A stretch of DNA of 64,000 bases from positions 62,001 through 126,000 of the IMG/VR virus record IMGVR_UViG_3300033149_001989; one strand, written 5' to 3'. Origin of the DNA: a virus. The position numbers and the translations under genes are program-made. Below are positions 31,245 through 37,916 of this stretch, piece after piece. The notes under the pieces were generated by a model, which was given only the letters and a program-made list of their open reading frames with translations, made no database searches and was not told the DNA's origin. Numbering within the stretch: position 1 is the stretch's first letter; every line of letters starts with the position of its first letter.

Positions 31245-31317
31245 AGCGGGTGATGGGTTTCGAACCCACTACCTTCTGGACGGCAACCAAACGTTCATCC
31301 AAATGAACTTCACCCGC
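31245..31317 (-). tRNA. tRNA-Gly(GCC)
   Basis: Acceptor GCGGGTG/CACCCGC, anticodon arm TTTGG-TTGCCGT-CCAGA, T-loop TTCGAAA. No CCA (TCA follows). Confidence 0.88.
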
Positions 31318-31512
31318 TTATTTCTTTTTCCACTTTATGTTTGCTCTCAAGAATTCAAACCAAGTGTCAAAATTTACATAATGCACAACTTCTTTGTTTT
31401 GTGTATAGCAAGAAAACCTGATAGGACAACACTCACAACCCCTCTGAACATTCTACTGTGAAGGGGTATATTCCTGCTAATGCTTTATCCCTGTATCAAT
31501 GTATAATTCCAT
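31318..31512 (-). pseudogene. CRFC-box gene broken by two frameshifts
   Basis: ATG 31512 opens MELYIDTGIK; a second frame gives ALAGIYPFTVECSEG; a third gives CECCPIRFSCYT, then VNFDTWFEFLRAN and a stop touching tRNA-Gly. Joining the three yields a coherent protein of about 64 aa with the box in the middle. Confidence 0.55.
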
Positions 31513-31521
31513 TATTCCATT

Positions 31522-31596
31522 TGGGGTGAGCGGTGGGTATCGAACCCACTTCAAGAGGGTCACAACCTCTTATTCTGCTTTTGAACTACGCCCACC
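31522..31596 (-). tRNA. tRNA-His(GUG)
   Basis: Extra G-1 opposite C73 as expected for His; acceptor GTGGGCG/CGCTCAC, anticodon arm AGAGG-TTGTGAC-CCTCT, encoded CCA. Confidence 0.95.
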
Positions 31597-31793
31597 ATTT
31601 CTACCAGCGAATGTCTCAATCTGACTATTACAGTTTGGGCAGAGAGGTCTCAAGTTCTCTAGTCTAGAATTGTCTCTTACACCGTTTTTATGGTCAAGAA
31701 TAAGAACCATAGGTTTGCCTTGCCAAATAGGTTCTAATCCACAAATTGCACATTAGATAATTGCTATATCTTACTTCTTTTCCTACGTTTCAT
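31570..31793 (-). pseudogene. HNH endonuclease remnant
   Basis: A frame from 31752 reads CAICGLEPIWQGKP, LILDHKNG, NRLENLRPLCPNCNSQ and TFAGRN: a near-complete HNH zinc nuclease C-terminus. A stop directly precedes it. The only upstream ATG (31793) is in another frame, and the downstream end runs into tRNA-His. At least one frameshift; probably a dead homing-type nuclease. Confidence 0.65.
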
Positions 31794-31798
31794 ACTTA

Positions 31799-32296
31799 TC
31801 ACACCAAAATTTTAGTAAACGTTAGCTGACTGGGTAAGGGTATCTTATATGTAAACCACGCTGTTGCAAACCAAGGTATTTGCTTACCAGACGGTATTTC
31901 GAACTTTACTCTCTTATTCATCAAAAGAAGACTAATCCCATATCGTGAGAATAATTCCTGTCTTGCTTCCGATTCCAAAGCCGTTAAAGGAAGAAGTAAA
32001 GCGAATGGTTTACCAAGACTGTAACATCGCTCCAGCACTCTTGTCTTAATGGAGTAAGGTGGATTACTGACAATGGCATCAAAGTTATCGGGACATTTAG
32101 TCAAACAGTCATAATTAGTACCAATAACCTTAAATCCTTTCTCACGCAAAACAGTAGTAACATTACCAGTAGCTTCCGAAAGTTCCCAAATAGTCCACAC
32201 CTTATTCAGGTAAGGAATTAGTGGTTCCACCGCATAATTAGGAGTATATACTTCATCCTGTTTTTTGTTATGTAATAATCTAAGTTTACTATCCAT
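31799..32296 (-). CDS. NPPY-type methyltransferase-like protein
   Basis: 165 aa. SAM-binding ELSEATGNVTTVL near 38-50 and catalytic NPPYS near 77-81 with 'FDAIVS' before it; no target-recognition domain. Resembles short phage adenine N6-methyltransferases or the N-half of rRNA methylases. Could act on DNA or RNA. Confidence 0.75.
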   Translation of the reverse strand: MDSKLRLLHNKKQDEVYTPNYAVEPLIPYLNKVWTIWELSEATGNVTTVLREKGFKVIGTNYDCLTKCPDNFDAIVSNPPYSIKTRVLERCYSLGKPFALLLPLTALESEARQELFSRYGISLLLMNKRVKFEIPSGKQIPWFATAWFTYKIPLPSQLTFTKILV

Positions 32297-32344
32297 AGTT
32301 TTTTCGTCTTACTCTACAATACTTTTTATCTTCTTTCATATTAA

Positions 32345-32373
32345 ATAGTACCACGTGCCCGACAAAAAGTCAA
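32345..32373 (-). promoter_or_regulatory. Sigma-70-type promoter (leftward)
   Basis: On the - strand TTGACT (32373-32368), 17 bases with GGGCACGTGG, TACTAT (32350-32345). Upstream of the NPPY methylase. Confidence 0.65.
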
Positions 32374-32393
32374 GTACATCCTTTCAGCCGAAA

Positions 32394-32470
32394 TGGTGGA
32401 GATAACAGGATTCGAACCTGTACTAAATTGGTTCTTAGCCAATTGCCTCTACCAATTGGGCTATATCTCC
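32394..32470 (-). tRNA. tRNA-Leu(AAG) without long variable arm
   Basis: Acceptor GGAGATA/TATCTCC, anticodon arm ATTGG-CTAAGAA-CCAAT giving AAG (A34, rare in bacteria outside Arg), variable loop TTAGT, encoded ACCA. Confidence 0.85.
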
Positions 32471-32513
32471 AGAGTGGTCACTAAAATAAAAACTTTATGC
32501 TTCAATATATCAA

Positions 32514-32588
32514 TGGTTCCCAAGTGAGGATTCGAACCTCAAATTCAACGTTCAGAGCGTTACGTCCTACCTGTTAGACTACTTGGGA
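32514..32588 (-). tRNA. tRNA-Gln(CUG)
   Basis: Acceptor TCCCAAG/CTTGGGA, anticodon loop CTCTGAA, T-loop TTCGAAT, encoded ACCA. Confidence 0.92.
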
Positions 32589-32593
32589 ATAAT

Positions 32594-32650
32594 TGGTTGC
32601 GGTAACTGGGATTCGAACCATCGGTTAACAGCCGAGTCTATTATACCGCA
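32594..32650 (-). tRNA. Minimal Asn(GUU)-like tRNA missing D-arm
   Basis: 57 nt. Acceptor TGCGGTA/TACCGCA with ACCA end and anticodon arm TCGG-CTGTTAA-CCGA intact, but only TAATAGA replaces the D-arm and the variable loop is absent. A normal tRNA-Asn exists at 33631, so this copy is redundant: either decayed or an armless tRNA. Confidence 0.65.
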
Positions 32651-32690
32651 AAATATTCTTTCCTTTACAATCTATTACGTTCGGCAGGAA

Positions 32691-33209
32691 TTAGATTTGT
32701 CCAGTACTAAACTTTTCTAACATTTCTTTTTGTTCGTCAGTTAAAGCTTTTGGTAGAACTACCCTTAAAATAAAGTAGTATTTATTATTACCATCTTGTA
32801 CATGTATTATTTGTCCATTTTGGGACAATTCTGGTATTTTTAAAGAAATTTTTTTACCAATATCAACAACCTTCACCCCACCAAGAATCATTGTTAACCA
32901 GTCCACTGGGATTTCTATCTGAACAGTTCTGACAGTATACCCACTACCCCAACGGGCAAAAACATCATCAAATGGATTACTAAAATTAAACTCCCTGTAA
33001 AATATATCAAACGGGTTTATATTTTGCCTATGTTTTAGTCGCTTCGTTAACCCCTCGTAGGCTTCGTTGATTTCTTTGAACCTATTCTCTGCTTCGATAG
33101 ATTTATTCACATCAGGATGCCACTTTCGTGCTAACCTACGATATGCCTTCTTAATCTCATCAAGTGAGGCATTTCTGTTTACCCCTAGTATCTTATAGTA
33201 ATCCTTCAT
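32691..33209 (-). CDS. DnaJ-like co-chaperone (J-domain)
   Basis: 172 aa. J-domain 1-70: [30 protein letters not shown] with the HPD triad near 31-33, [11 protein letters not shown]. The second half resembles one client-binding domain of CbpA/DnaJ type B ([29 protein letters not shown]). No zinc domain. Would recruit host DnaK, a known phage strategy for replication or assembly. Confidence 0.9.
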   Translation of the reverse strand: MKDYYKILGVNRNASLDEIKKAYRRLARKWHPDVNKSIEAENRFKEINEAYEGLTKRLKHRQNINPFDIFYREFNFSNPFDDVFARWGSGYTVRTVQIEIPVDWLTMILGGVKVVDIGKKISLKIPELSQNGQIIHVQDGNNKYYFILRVVLPKALTDEQKEMLEKFSTGQI

Positions 33210-33235
33210 ATTTCCCTCATAATACGTGGATTTGC

Positions 33236-33628
33236 TTATGAGACAAACCTAGTTATAGCCCTCCCCTTTAATATATTCACTAACGTAGGAAAAGGAATAT
33301 GCTTTGCTCCTGGCAAATCATAAAGCATCATTTTAGCACCAGCATAATTTAGGGTGTGTATTATAATTTGCTTACTTCTTATATTATTATCAGCGATATA
33401 TTTAGCTACCCACCACCCAGTATTGGGGTCAAGTGAATCTACATAAACCTTTCCACCCAAGTCGTGGTCTAGAAACATAATATCAAAGTCATTTTCATTC
33501 TTTAAGATTTCAATTGCTGTATCTCTGGAGTCCGCCACAAAAATCACAGATTCATTAATCACGTCTTTCAACAGTCTCAACAGAGTGTTTTGTCGTTCTA
33601 CCATATCATCTAAGATAAATATTTTCAT
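33236..33628 (-). CDS. Receiver-like protein of the cyclic-phosphate-processing (cREC) type
   Basis: 130 aa from ATG 33628; codons upstream lie in tRNA-Asn. '[18 protein letters not shown]' plus '[12 protein letters not shown]' near 63-74 and '[12 protein letters not shown]' near 87-98 are typical of receiver folds in which the HDxGG loop replaces the phospho-acceptor surroundings. Such domains were predicted by others to process cyclic phosphates in RNA-repair operons. Placement inside a tRNA array supports an RNA-end role, which remains inference. Confidence 0.65.
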   Translation of the reverse strand: MKIFILDDMVERQNTLLRLLKDVINESVIFVADSRDTAIEILKNENDFDIMFLDHDLGGKVYVDSLDPNTGWWVAKYIADNNIRSKQIIIHTLNYAGAKMMLYDLPGAKHIPFPTLVNILKGRAITRFVS

Positions 33629-33630
33629 TT

Positions 33631-33707
33631 TGGCTCTGGTGGCTAGGCTCGAACTAGCATATTTCTCCTTAACAGGGAGGTTCATTACCTTATTATGATA
33701 CACCAGA
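33631..33707 (-). tRNA. tRNA-Asn(GUU)
   Basis: Acceptor TCTGGTG/CACCAGA, anticodon arm CTCC-CTGTTAA-GGAG, T-loop TTCGAGC, encoded GCCA. Confidence 0.93.
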
Positions 33708-33711
33708 ATCG

Positions 33712-33786
33712 AGGCACGGGTGGGAATTGAATCCACGTATGCGGTCTTGCAAACCGCCGCCTAAACCTAACTCGGACCACCGTGCC
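33712..33786 (-). tRNA. tRNA-Cys(GCA)
   Basis: Acceptor GGCACGG/CCGTGCC, anticodon arm GCGGT-TTGCAAG-ACCGC, T-loop TTCAATT. No CCA. Confidence 0.92.
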
Positions 33787-33828
33787 ACTTTCTTCATTTT
33801 ATCTTTATACGGTATTTATTTTTCTATG

Positions 33829-33903
33829 CCCCCCGTAGCGGACTTGAACCGCTAATCTCTCTGCTCGACAGGCAGGTATTTTAGCCGATTAAACTAACGA
33901 GGG
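33829..33903 (-). tRNA. tRNA-Asp(GUC)
   Basis: Acceptor CCCTCGT/ACGGGGG (one U-G), anticodon loop CTGTCGA, T-loop TTCAAGT. No CCA (GCA). Confidence 0.9.
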
Positions 33904-33929
33904 ATGTTGCTCAACCAACACTAATGACC

Positions 33930-34313
33930 TTATTTCTCTTTTCTATAAAGAGTACCTTCTATATTAACTGTATTAGGAAACTTGACCCACGCATATTTCA
34001 CAAAAACTTTTCTTTCATCCGTTGGAAACAATTTAGCATATGGAAAACCATGGTCATCAAACCAGGCACCACCATCATTCAAATGCTTTAACAGCCCTAA
34101 TCTTAAACATTTTGGAACAACAAATTTAGCTTCAAAGTAATACCAGCTACACTGCTGATATTTTCTGTCTATTTCAAGTTTGAAATTTACAGGGTCAACG
34201 TTGATTATATTACTAGTGAAACATTCAAATCTATGAATACAATTCTCGCAATCACTTGGAATATTCCACTTTCTTTTTAATGTAACATCACAAATGCTGA
34301 TTCGCAGTTCCAT
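33930..34313 (-). CDS. Hypothetical protein with CRFC box
   Basis: 127 aa. CENCIHRFECFT near 22-33, then a domain with several Trp/Tyr and a KCLRLGLLKHLNDGGAWFDD segment. The C-terminal half is beta-rich and basic. Flanked by tRNA-Asp and tRNA-Leu. Function unknown. Confidence 0.72.
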   Translation of the reverse strand: MELRISICDVTLKRKWNIPSDCENCIHRFECFTSNIINVDPVNFKLEIDRKYQQCSWYYFEAKFVVPKCLRLGLLKHLNDGGAWFDDHGFPYAKLFPTDERKVFVKYAWVKFPNTVNIEGTLYRKEK

Positions 34314-34317
34314 ATTT

Positions 34318-34397
34318 TGGTGCTGGTAGCAAGATTCGAACTTGCAACATTTCGGGTCTAAGCCGAACGCCTCTGCCTTTGTTTGGGCTATACCAGC
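34318..34397 (-). tRNA. tRNA-Leu(UAG) without long variable arm
   Basis: Acceptor GCTGGTA/TACCAGC, anticodon arm TTCGG-CTTAGAC-CCGAA, variable loop ATGTT, encoded ACCA. Confidence 0.9.
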
Positions 34398-34454
34398 AAT
34401 ATGCGGGGAGGCTTATAACGAATTAGTGACTTGCTCCCCAATTTGTGTCCTCCC

Positions 34455-34536
34455 GACCCACCGACGAGATTTGAACTCGTATTTTCAGTTCCATTTACGG
34501 CTAAGAGTTTAGGAAACTCCCCCGACTACGGCGGGT
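34455..34536 (-). tRNA. Aberrant tRNA-like gene, possibly Arg(CCU)
   Basis: Acceptor ACCCGCC/GGTGGGT and T-arm ACGAG-TTCAAAT-CTCGT are intact. The best anticodon arm is GGAGT-TTCCTAA-ACTCT (CCU), leaving no normal D-arm (GTAGTCGG only) and an extra 23-nt insertion between anticodon and T arms. No CCA. May be non-functional. Confidence 0.5.
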
Positions 34537-34778
34537 TATCTAGTCCAACAAGCAAATCTTAGCGGACACTGGTTACACTGTTTATCTAAGTCATCAAAGT
34601 TTATTCTCTTCTTTGCTATTTTATAATAACTTTTCCTACCAGTAAAATACCACCGACAAGATAGAACATAATTATTACAATACTTACAAACAAGGTCACC
34701 AGTACTAATTGGTCTAGTATCTCTATCTGTTTCCTGTATTGTTAAAAACTTGCCACAATACTCGCAATAATAATACAT
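34536..34778 (-). CDS. Zinc-ribbon protein ending in a CRFC box
   Basis: 80 aa from ATG 34778, which overlaps the upstream stop (TAATG). Two knuckles, CEYC at 4-7 and CKYC at 31-34, form a zinc ribbon; CNQCPLRFACWT plus one Arg ends the protein. The stop meets the aberrant tRNA gene. Confidence 0.75.
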   Translation of the reverse strand: MYYYCEYCGKFLTIQETDRDTRPISTGDLVCKYCNNYVLSCRWYFTGRKSYYKIAKKRINFDDLDKQCNQCPLRFACWTR

Positions 34779-34993
34779 TATCTTGTCCAACATTCGTAGC
34801 GATTTTTACATTTTTCACAAATTTTTGGTCGCTTCGTTTGTGGAACTTCAACAACTTTGATATTATCTAATGCCTTGCCACCAACGCAGTTAGACGAATA
34901 TAAGCACAACTCAAGGTTATAAATATTCATCCAACCTTCCCCCAACTTTTCATCCCATCTTACTTTAAATATCTTTTCATACATAATTGGCAC
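34778..34993 (-). CDS. Small protein ending in a CRFC box
   Basis: 71 aa. Beta-rich N-terminal half with one Cys pair (LCLYSSNC), then CEKCKNRYECWT and a final Arg. Ends in the same C-W-T-R as its downstream neighbour, showing the box as an exact C-terminal cap in two adjacent genes. Confidence 0.72.
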   Translation of the reverse strand: MPIMYEKIFKVRWDEKLGEGWMNIYNLELCLYSSNCVGGKALDNIKVVEVPQTKRPKICEKCKNRYECWTR

Positions 34994-35062
34994 CCCCGAT
35001 AGGACTCGAACCTACATATCATCGGGTAGAAGCCGATTGCTGTTCCATTCAGCTACGGGGGC
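34988..35062 (-). tRNA. tRNA-Arg(UCU)
   Basis: Acceptor GCCCCCG/CGGGGGT, anticodon arm ATCGG-CTTCTAC-CCGAT, T-loop TTCGAGT, encoded GCCA. Its 3' end overlaps the next CDS start by a few bases. Confidence 0.93.
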
Positions 35063-35111
35063 AACTATCGTTTTGGACACTATCACAAAGTTCTTTTTCA
35101 TTTATACATAT

Positions 35112-35191
35112 TGGACCCCCTAGCGGGACTCGAACCCACAACTAACCGAAGTTCGTAGCTTCGTGCTCTAAATCCATTGAGCTATAGGGGG
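35112..35191 (-). tRNA. tRNA-Arg(ACG)
   Basis: Acceptor CCCCCTA/TAGGGGG, anticodon arm CGAAG-CTACGAA-CTTCG, T-loop TTCGAGT, encoded TCCA. A34 here is the usual inosine site. Confidence 0.93.
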
Positions 35192-35227
35192 TAATGTGTT
35201 CTATTTATTCTTTACAAACCTAACATG

Positions 35228-35301
35228 TAGGTGCGAAGGGAGTCGAACCCTTACTGCCCTGCTTAAGAGGCAGGTATTCTAACCAATTGAACTACGCACC
35301 C
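35228..35301 (-). tRNA. tRNA-Lys(CUU)
   Basis: Acceptor GGGTGCG/CGCACCT, anticodon loop CTCTTAA, T-loop TTCGACT. No CCA. Confidence 0.92.
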
Positions 35302-35328
35302 GCTAATCATACCCATTAATCTCATCTG

Positions 35329-35418
35329 TAGGCGTGGTAGGAATCGAACCTACTCCTTGGGTATATCAGACCCTAAACGGCTTATAAGACCGCTGCTCAT
35401 CCATAGAGCTTCACGCCC
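35329..35418 (-). tRNA. tRNA-Ile(UAU) with a long variable arm
   Basis: Acceptor GGGCGTG/CACGCCT, D-stem GCTC/GAGC, anticodon arm GCGGT-CTTATAA-GCCGT, variable region over 20 nt with stem GGGT/ACCC, T-loop TTCGATT. No CCA. An Ile tRNA of class II shape is unexpected. Confidence 0.85.
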
Positions 35419-35419
35419 A

Positions 35420-35818
35420 TTATTTCCATCCTTTTATGTGATGAATTGGTTTTGCCCGCTTCTTGCAACAAACCATACCTTTATCATTCAAATACAATAA
35501 TTCACTATTTTTAAAAAAGAAGGTTTCGTGCTGCTTTCCGTGATATTTAATCCTATAAAATCTCCCACCCTCTTGCACCATCGCATATTGAATTATTCTA
35601 CCTCTAACATCACCAAATGCTCTCAGTTCCAAATCGTGGTCTACGTACGTAGTTATTGTTTGGTTTTGCCATACATCATCATTTAAAATACTAGAATCTA
35701 AGATGCCAGCCCAACAATTAAAACGTATCTTACATAAATCACAATTACCAAAACAATAAAAGGCAAAATCATCTAGCATAATAAATTTTGGTTCGTTTGG
35801 TTTTATTGTCTCATTCAT
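35420..35818 (-). CDS. Hypothetical protein with CRFC box
   Basis: 132 aa. 'MLDDFAFYCFGNCDLCKIRFNCWAG' places the box near 26-37; the remainder is beta-rich with a basic Cys-containing end (CCKKRAKP). ATG overlaps the stop of the 33-aa peptide upstream, so the two are translated together from the 35975 promoter. Confidence 0.72.
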   Translation of the reverse strand: MNETIKPNEPKFIMLDDFAFYCFGNCDLCKIRFNCWAGILDSSILNDDVWQNQTITTYVDHDLELRAFGDVRGRIIQYAMVQEGGRFYRIKYHGKQHETFFFKNSELLYLNDKGMVCCKKRAKPIHHIKGWK

Positions 35819-35912
35819 ATGGTAGCCTGGGGTATGCGGCTGCGGCGTCGCCGATACCGATAGCGACGGTGATGGGGTGCCCGACTGTAATGACGGGTGT
35901 GCACTCAGTCAT
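35811..35912 (-). CDS. 33-aa peptide with strongly G/C-rich codons
   Basis: ATG 35912, GAGAG upstream, 35 bases after a consensus promoter. Codons are far richer in G/C (many GCC, ATC, GTC, CCC) than any neighbour. Peptide is hydrophobic/Ala-rich with 'VAIGIGDAAAAYPRLP'. Stop overlaps the next gene's ATG. Looks acquired from another genome; could be a leader or precursor peptide. Confidence 0.5.
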   Translation of the reverse strand: MTECTPVITVGHPITVAIGIGDAAAAYPRLPYE

Positions 35913-35946
35913 AGTAAAGTCTCTCTACTTTCCATCCCACAATAAC

Positions 35947-35975
35947 ATCCTATCATATGCCCACCGAAATGTCAA
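35947..35975 (-). promoter_or_regulatory. Sigma-70-type promoter (leftward)
   Basis: TTGACA (35975-35970), 17 bases with GGGCATATGA, TAGGAT (35952-35947). Spacer matches the GGCATATG pattern of the + strand promoters. Confidence 0.8.
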
Positions 35976-35985
35976 GTATTATTTC

Positions 35986-36076
35986 TGGCGGAGAGGGAGA
36001 GATTCGAACTCTCGGAAGCCTGGCTAACTTCAGACGGTTAGCAACCACCCACAATAAACCACTCTGCCACCTCTCC
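35986..36076 (-). tRNA. tRNA-Ser(GCU)
   Basis: Acceptor GGAGAGG/CCTCTCC, anticodon loop TTGCTAA, long variable arm, T-loop TTCGAAT, encoded GCCA. 91 nt. Confidence 0.93.
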
Positions 36077-36077
36077 G

Positions 36078-36150
36078 TCCAAGCGGAAGGATTCGAACCT
36101 TCATCCTCCTGCATATCAGACAGGTGCCCCACCAGTTGAGCCACGCTTGG
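36078..36150 (-). tRNA. tRNA-Ile(GAU)
   Basis: Acceptor CCAAGCG/CGCTTGG, anticodon arm CCTGT-CTGATAT-GCAGG, T-loop TTCGAAT. No CCA; one base from tRNA-Ser. Confidence 0.93.
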
Positions 36151-36247
36151 TTCTAAGTCTTAGCTGTTTATGAGTTTCATTACAATCTTTACATCTACAA
36201 TCAGTAGCCGTACCATACGGCATCCCAATTGAATACTTTTCACTCAT
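36116..36247 (-). CDS. Small CRCKDC protein running into tRNA-Ile
   Basis: 43 aa from ATG 36247 with AAGG upstream. 'GTATDCRCKDCNETHK' is the pattern of small phage or intron-associated zinc motifs. The stop is inside tRNA-Ile; the natural end may have been overwritten. Confidence 0.45.
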   Translation of the reverse strand: MSEKYSIGMPYGTATDCRCKDCNETHKQLRLRTKRGSTGGAPV

Positions 36248-36256
36248 ATTTGACCT

Positions 36257-36285
36257 TTATGAAAAATCCCTACTTTTGTAGGGAT
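36257..36285 (-). terminator. Intrinsic terminator (leftward)
   Basis: - strand AATCCCTAC-AAAA-GTAGGGATT followed by TTTC: a 9-bp perfect stem and U-rich tail, downstream of the 36325 gene. Confidence 0.85.
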
Positions 36286-36324
36286 TAATGTGCATATACA
36301 TATTAAACTAAATATTAATCCCCA

Positions 36325-36537
36325 TTACGTTGAATTCCATATCAACAAGTTACTATCTTCAAAATGTTTCCTAAGTTTCGGGTCGGCTATCGGGAACAAC
36401 ATTTCATTACTTCTATAAAATATCTTGTCACACTGGTCACAATAATAAACTATGGCACCACCACACCTCACGTTTGACGTGAATATTTCGTTCCCGCAGG
36501 AACACTTAATTGATAATTGTCCCATTAGTTCTATCAT
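36325..36537 (-). CDS. Zinc-ribbon protein
   Basis: 70 aa. CSCG near 12-15 and CDQC near 33-36 with an intervening C-G-G; classic two-knuckle ribbon. Transcribed alone between the 36598 promoter and the 36257 terminator, so probably independently regulated. Function unknown. Confidence 0.65.
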   Translation of the reverse strand: MIELMGQLSIKCSCGNEIFTSNVRCGGAIVYYCDQCDKIFYRSNEMLFPIADPKLRKHFEDSNLLIWNST

Positions 36538-36569
36538 TTTATTTACAGTTTTTCCATCATTACACTTAT

Positions 36570-36598
36570 ATTATACCATACAAATCGCTAGTTGTCAA
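36570..36598 (-). promoter_or_regulatory. Sigma-70-type promoter (leftward)
   Basis: TTGACA (36598-36593), 17 bases with TTTGTATGG, TATAAT (36575-36570); extended -10 TATGG. Drives the 36325 gene. Confidence 0.88.
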
Positions 36599-36619
36599 GC
36601 CCCAACGACACACTTTTTC

Positions 36620-36780
36620 AAGCAATATTATACTAATCAGTAGTATCAGATGTTGCTGGTTCTATTTTATTCTTCACGATGCCACTAGCATTTATAGGTT
36701 AATGTTGGTTTTTCCTTGCCTCGCAAAACCATCACGAAAACCAACTATAATTTGCTCACCTTTGTGGAACAATTTATCAA
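36620..36780 (-). pseudogene. Decayed small gene
   Basis: A TTG-started frame reads FHKGEQIIVGFRDGFARQGKT; the adjoining frame continues NASGIVKNKIEPATSD. One shift would join them into about 45 residues. Weak evidence; the stretch 36599-36830 holds nothing else. Confidence 0.3.
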
Positions 36781-36830
36781 ATCACCTATAGTTTAATAAC
36801 GAATTTTTATTCAATTCCTCACCCTCTTTG

Positions 36831-36908
36831 TGGTAGGGGTGACAGGAGTCGAACCTGCATTAATACTTCTTTGTAGGAGAAGCGTTTCACCAATTAAACT
36901 ACACCCCT
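36831..36908 (-). tRNA. tRNA-Val(UAC) with C33
   Basis: Acceptor AGGGGTG/CACCCCT, anticodon arm CTTCT-CCTACAA-AGAAG (C33), T-loop TTCGACT, encoded ACCA. Confidence 0.9.
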
Positions 36909-36957
36909 AATCTGGTAATATATCCTTCTGTACATATAACAGGCTTCATACACCCAA

Positions 36958-37125
36958 CTACCCCGCATCTTTTTCTTTCTTCTTTACAAGAGGTCTCTTT
37001 GTTTCGTCTTGGACAACTTCATAATCTAAGTTCTTTTTAACAACACGAACCTTATATTTATCCGCAGGGTCTCTCTTATTGGGAGCAAACTCTCTATCTA
37101 TATCTTTTCCAGTTTGGTCTTTCAT
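36958..37125 (-). CDS. 55-aa charged hypothetical protein
   Basis: ATG 37125. Very hydrophilic (Lys 25 percent by eye, Asp, Arg), ending VKKKEKDAG. Follows the zinc ORF at 37160 in one transcript. Unknown; likely disordered. Confidence 0.5.
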   Translation of the reverse strand: MKDQTGKDIDREFAPNKRDPADKYKVRVVKKNLDYEVVQDETKRPLVKKKEKDAG

Positions 37126-37128
37126 TGA

Positions 37129-37255
37129 TTACACCTTATAGGGTACCCAAGTACCAATCTTATAATCCACATTTTCTACCAAGACGAAGTGAAAAGTAAG
37201 TTGCAGTTTTGTGGCAATGAGTACATTGCATAGGTACACCAAATTTTTCTGTCAT
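37129..37255 (-). pseudogene. Small zinc-knuckle gene with a frameshift
   Basis: ATG 37255 gives MTEKFGVPMQCTHCHKTATY and a stop after 31 codons; the next frame continues with ENVDYKIGTWVPYKV to a stop at 37129, four bases before the next ATG. One base change near 37180 would produce a coherent protein of about 42 aa. Confidence 0.45.
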
Positions 37256-37268
37256 TATTTAATCTTTT

Positions 37269-37475
37269 CTAACTGCTAGGACCTAAAAAATATTCTGTCT
37301 TATCTTCTTTAGTAATATCATCTACAATTTTTATTTTAGCAAACGGTTTCTGTTCGTCACAAAATGCGGTAACGCCACGCTCTGTTTTTAACGTTACATG
37401 GAATACCTTCTTTGTTCTAAGAATAGAACCATCAGGTGCTAGTTTAATTCCATAGACACCACTGACTTCATACAT
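37269..37475 (-). CDS. Hypothetical protein
   Basis: 68 aa, beta-rich (VSGVYGIKLAPDGS, KVFHVTLKT). Overlaps the preceding gene by 37 bases. No recognised family. Confidence 0.5.
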   Translation of the reverse strand: MYEVSGVYGIKLAPDGSILRTKKVFHVTLKTERGVTAFCDEQKPFAKIKIVDDITKEDKTEYFLGPSS

Positions 37476-37621
37476 TCCTCTACCTCAACCCTTGTTATTT
37501 TCCCTTTATTTTTAAGAATATCCTCCATTTCTTTGGTGGATTCCTCTTTTATCATAACACACCACGTGTGCCATTTATCATCTTCAAAGTATCTAACATA
37601 ATAAAACAAGGAAGGAAACAA
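37439..37621 (-). CDS. Hypothetical protein
   Basis: 60 aa: aromatic N-terminus (FYYVRYFEDDKWHTWCV) and a charged helix (KEMEDILKNKGK). Start codon ATG 37621; the preceding ribosome site is weak. Confidence 0.45.
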   Translation of the reverse strand: MFPSLFYYVRYFEDDKWHTWCVMIKEESTKEMEDILKNKGKITRVEVEECMKSVVSMELN

Positions 37622-37640
37622 ACTCCAAAATTAAGGTTCC

Positions 37641-37916
37641 TTACCCGTAAACATCTCCATTTTGATTCCTTTTTATATCTTCGTAGGGAGCCACAACCCT
37701 ACGATAGAGTTCGTGCTTAACACACTCAAGAATACCTATAGCCCGATTAAACTTTGCGTAGCCGCCCATACCATAGAACGAGTCAATGATACGAGTTATT
37801 AGATAATTAACATCACCATCCTTAACGTCCCTGCCTAGAACCAGTGGAATTTCTTCCAGCAGATTATCTATTATGGGATTTAGGTTGTTTCTTGCCTCTC
37901 GGTCTATATACGGCAT
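37641..37916 (-). CDS. Conserved phage protein (PYEDxKxxxNGDVY type)
   Basis: 91 aa. Begins MPYIDREAR, with DVNYLITRI and [24 protein letters not shown] and ends NGDVYG. This is a widespread small phage protein of unknown function; length and ends match, so the gene is complete. Overlaps the bS21 gene by 13 bases. Confidence 0.8.
   Translation of the reverse strand: MPYIDREARNNLNPIIDNLLEEIPLVLGRDVKDGDVNYLITRIIDSFYGMGGYAKFNRAIGILECVKHELYRRVVAPYEDIKRNQNGDVYG

Noticed and set aside
31799-36150. CRISPR array
   Set aside because: The repeated blocks are tRNA genes, not direct repeats with equal spacers; no Cas1/2.
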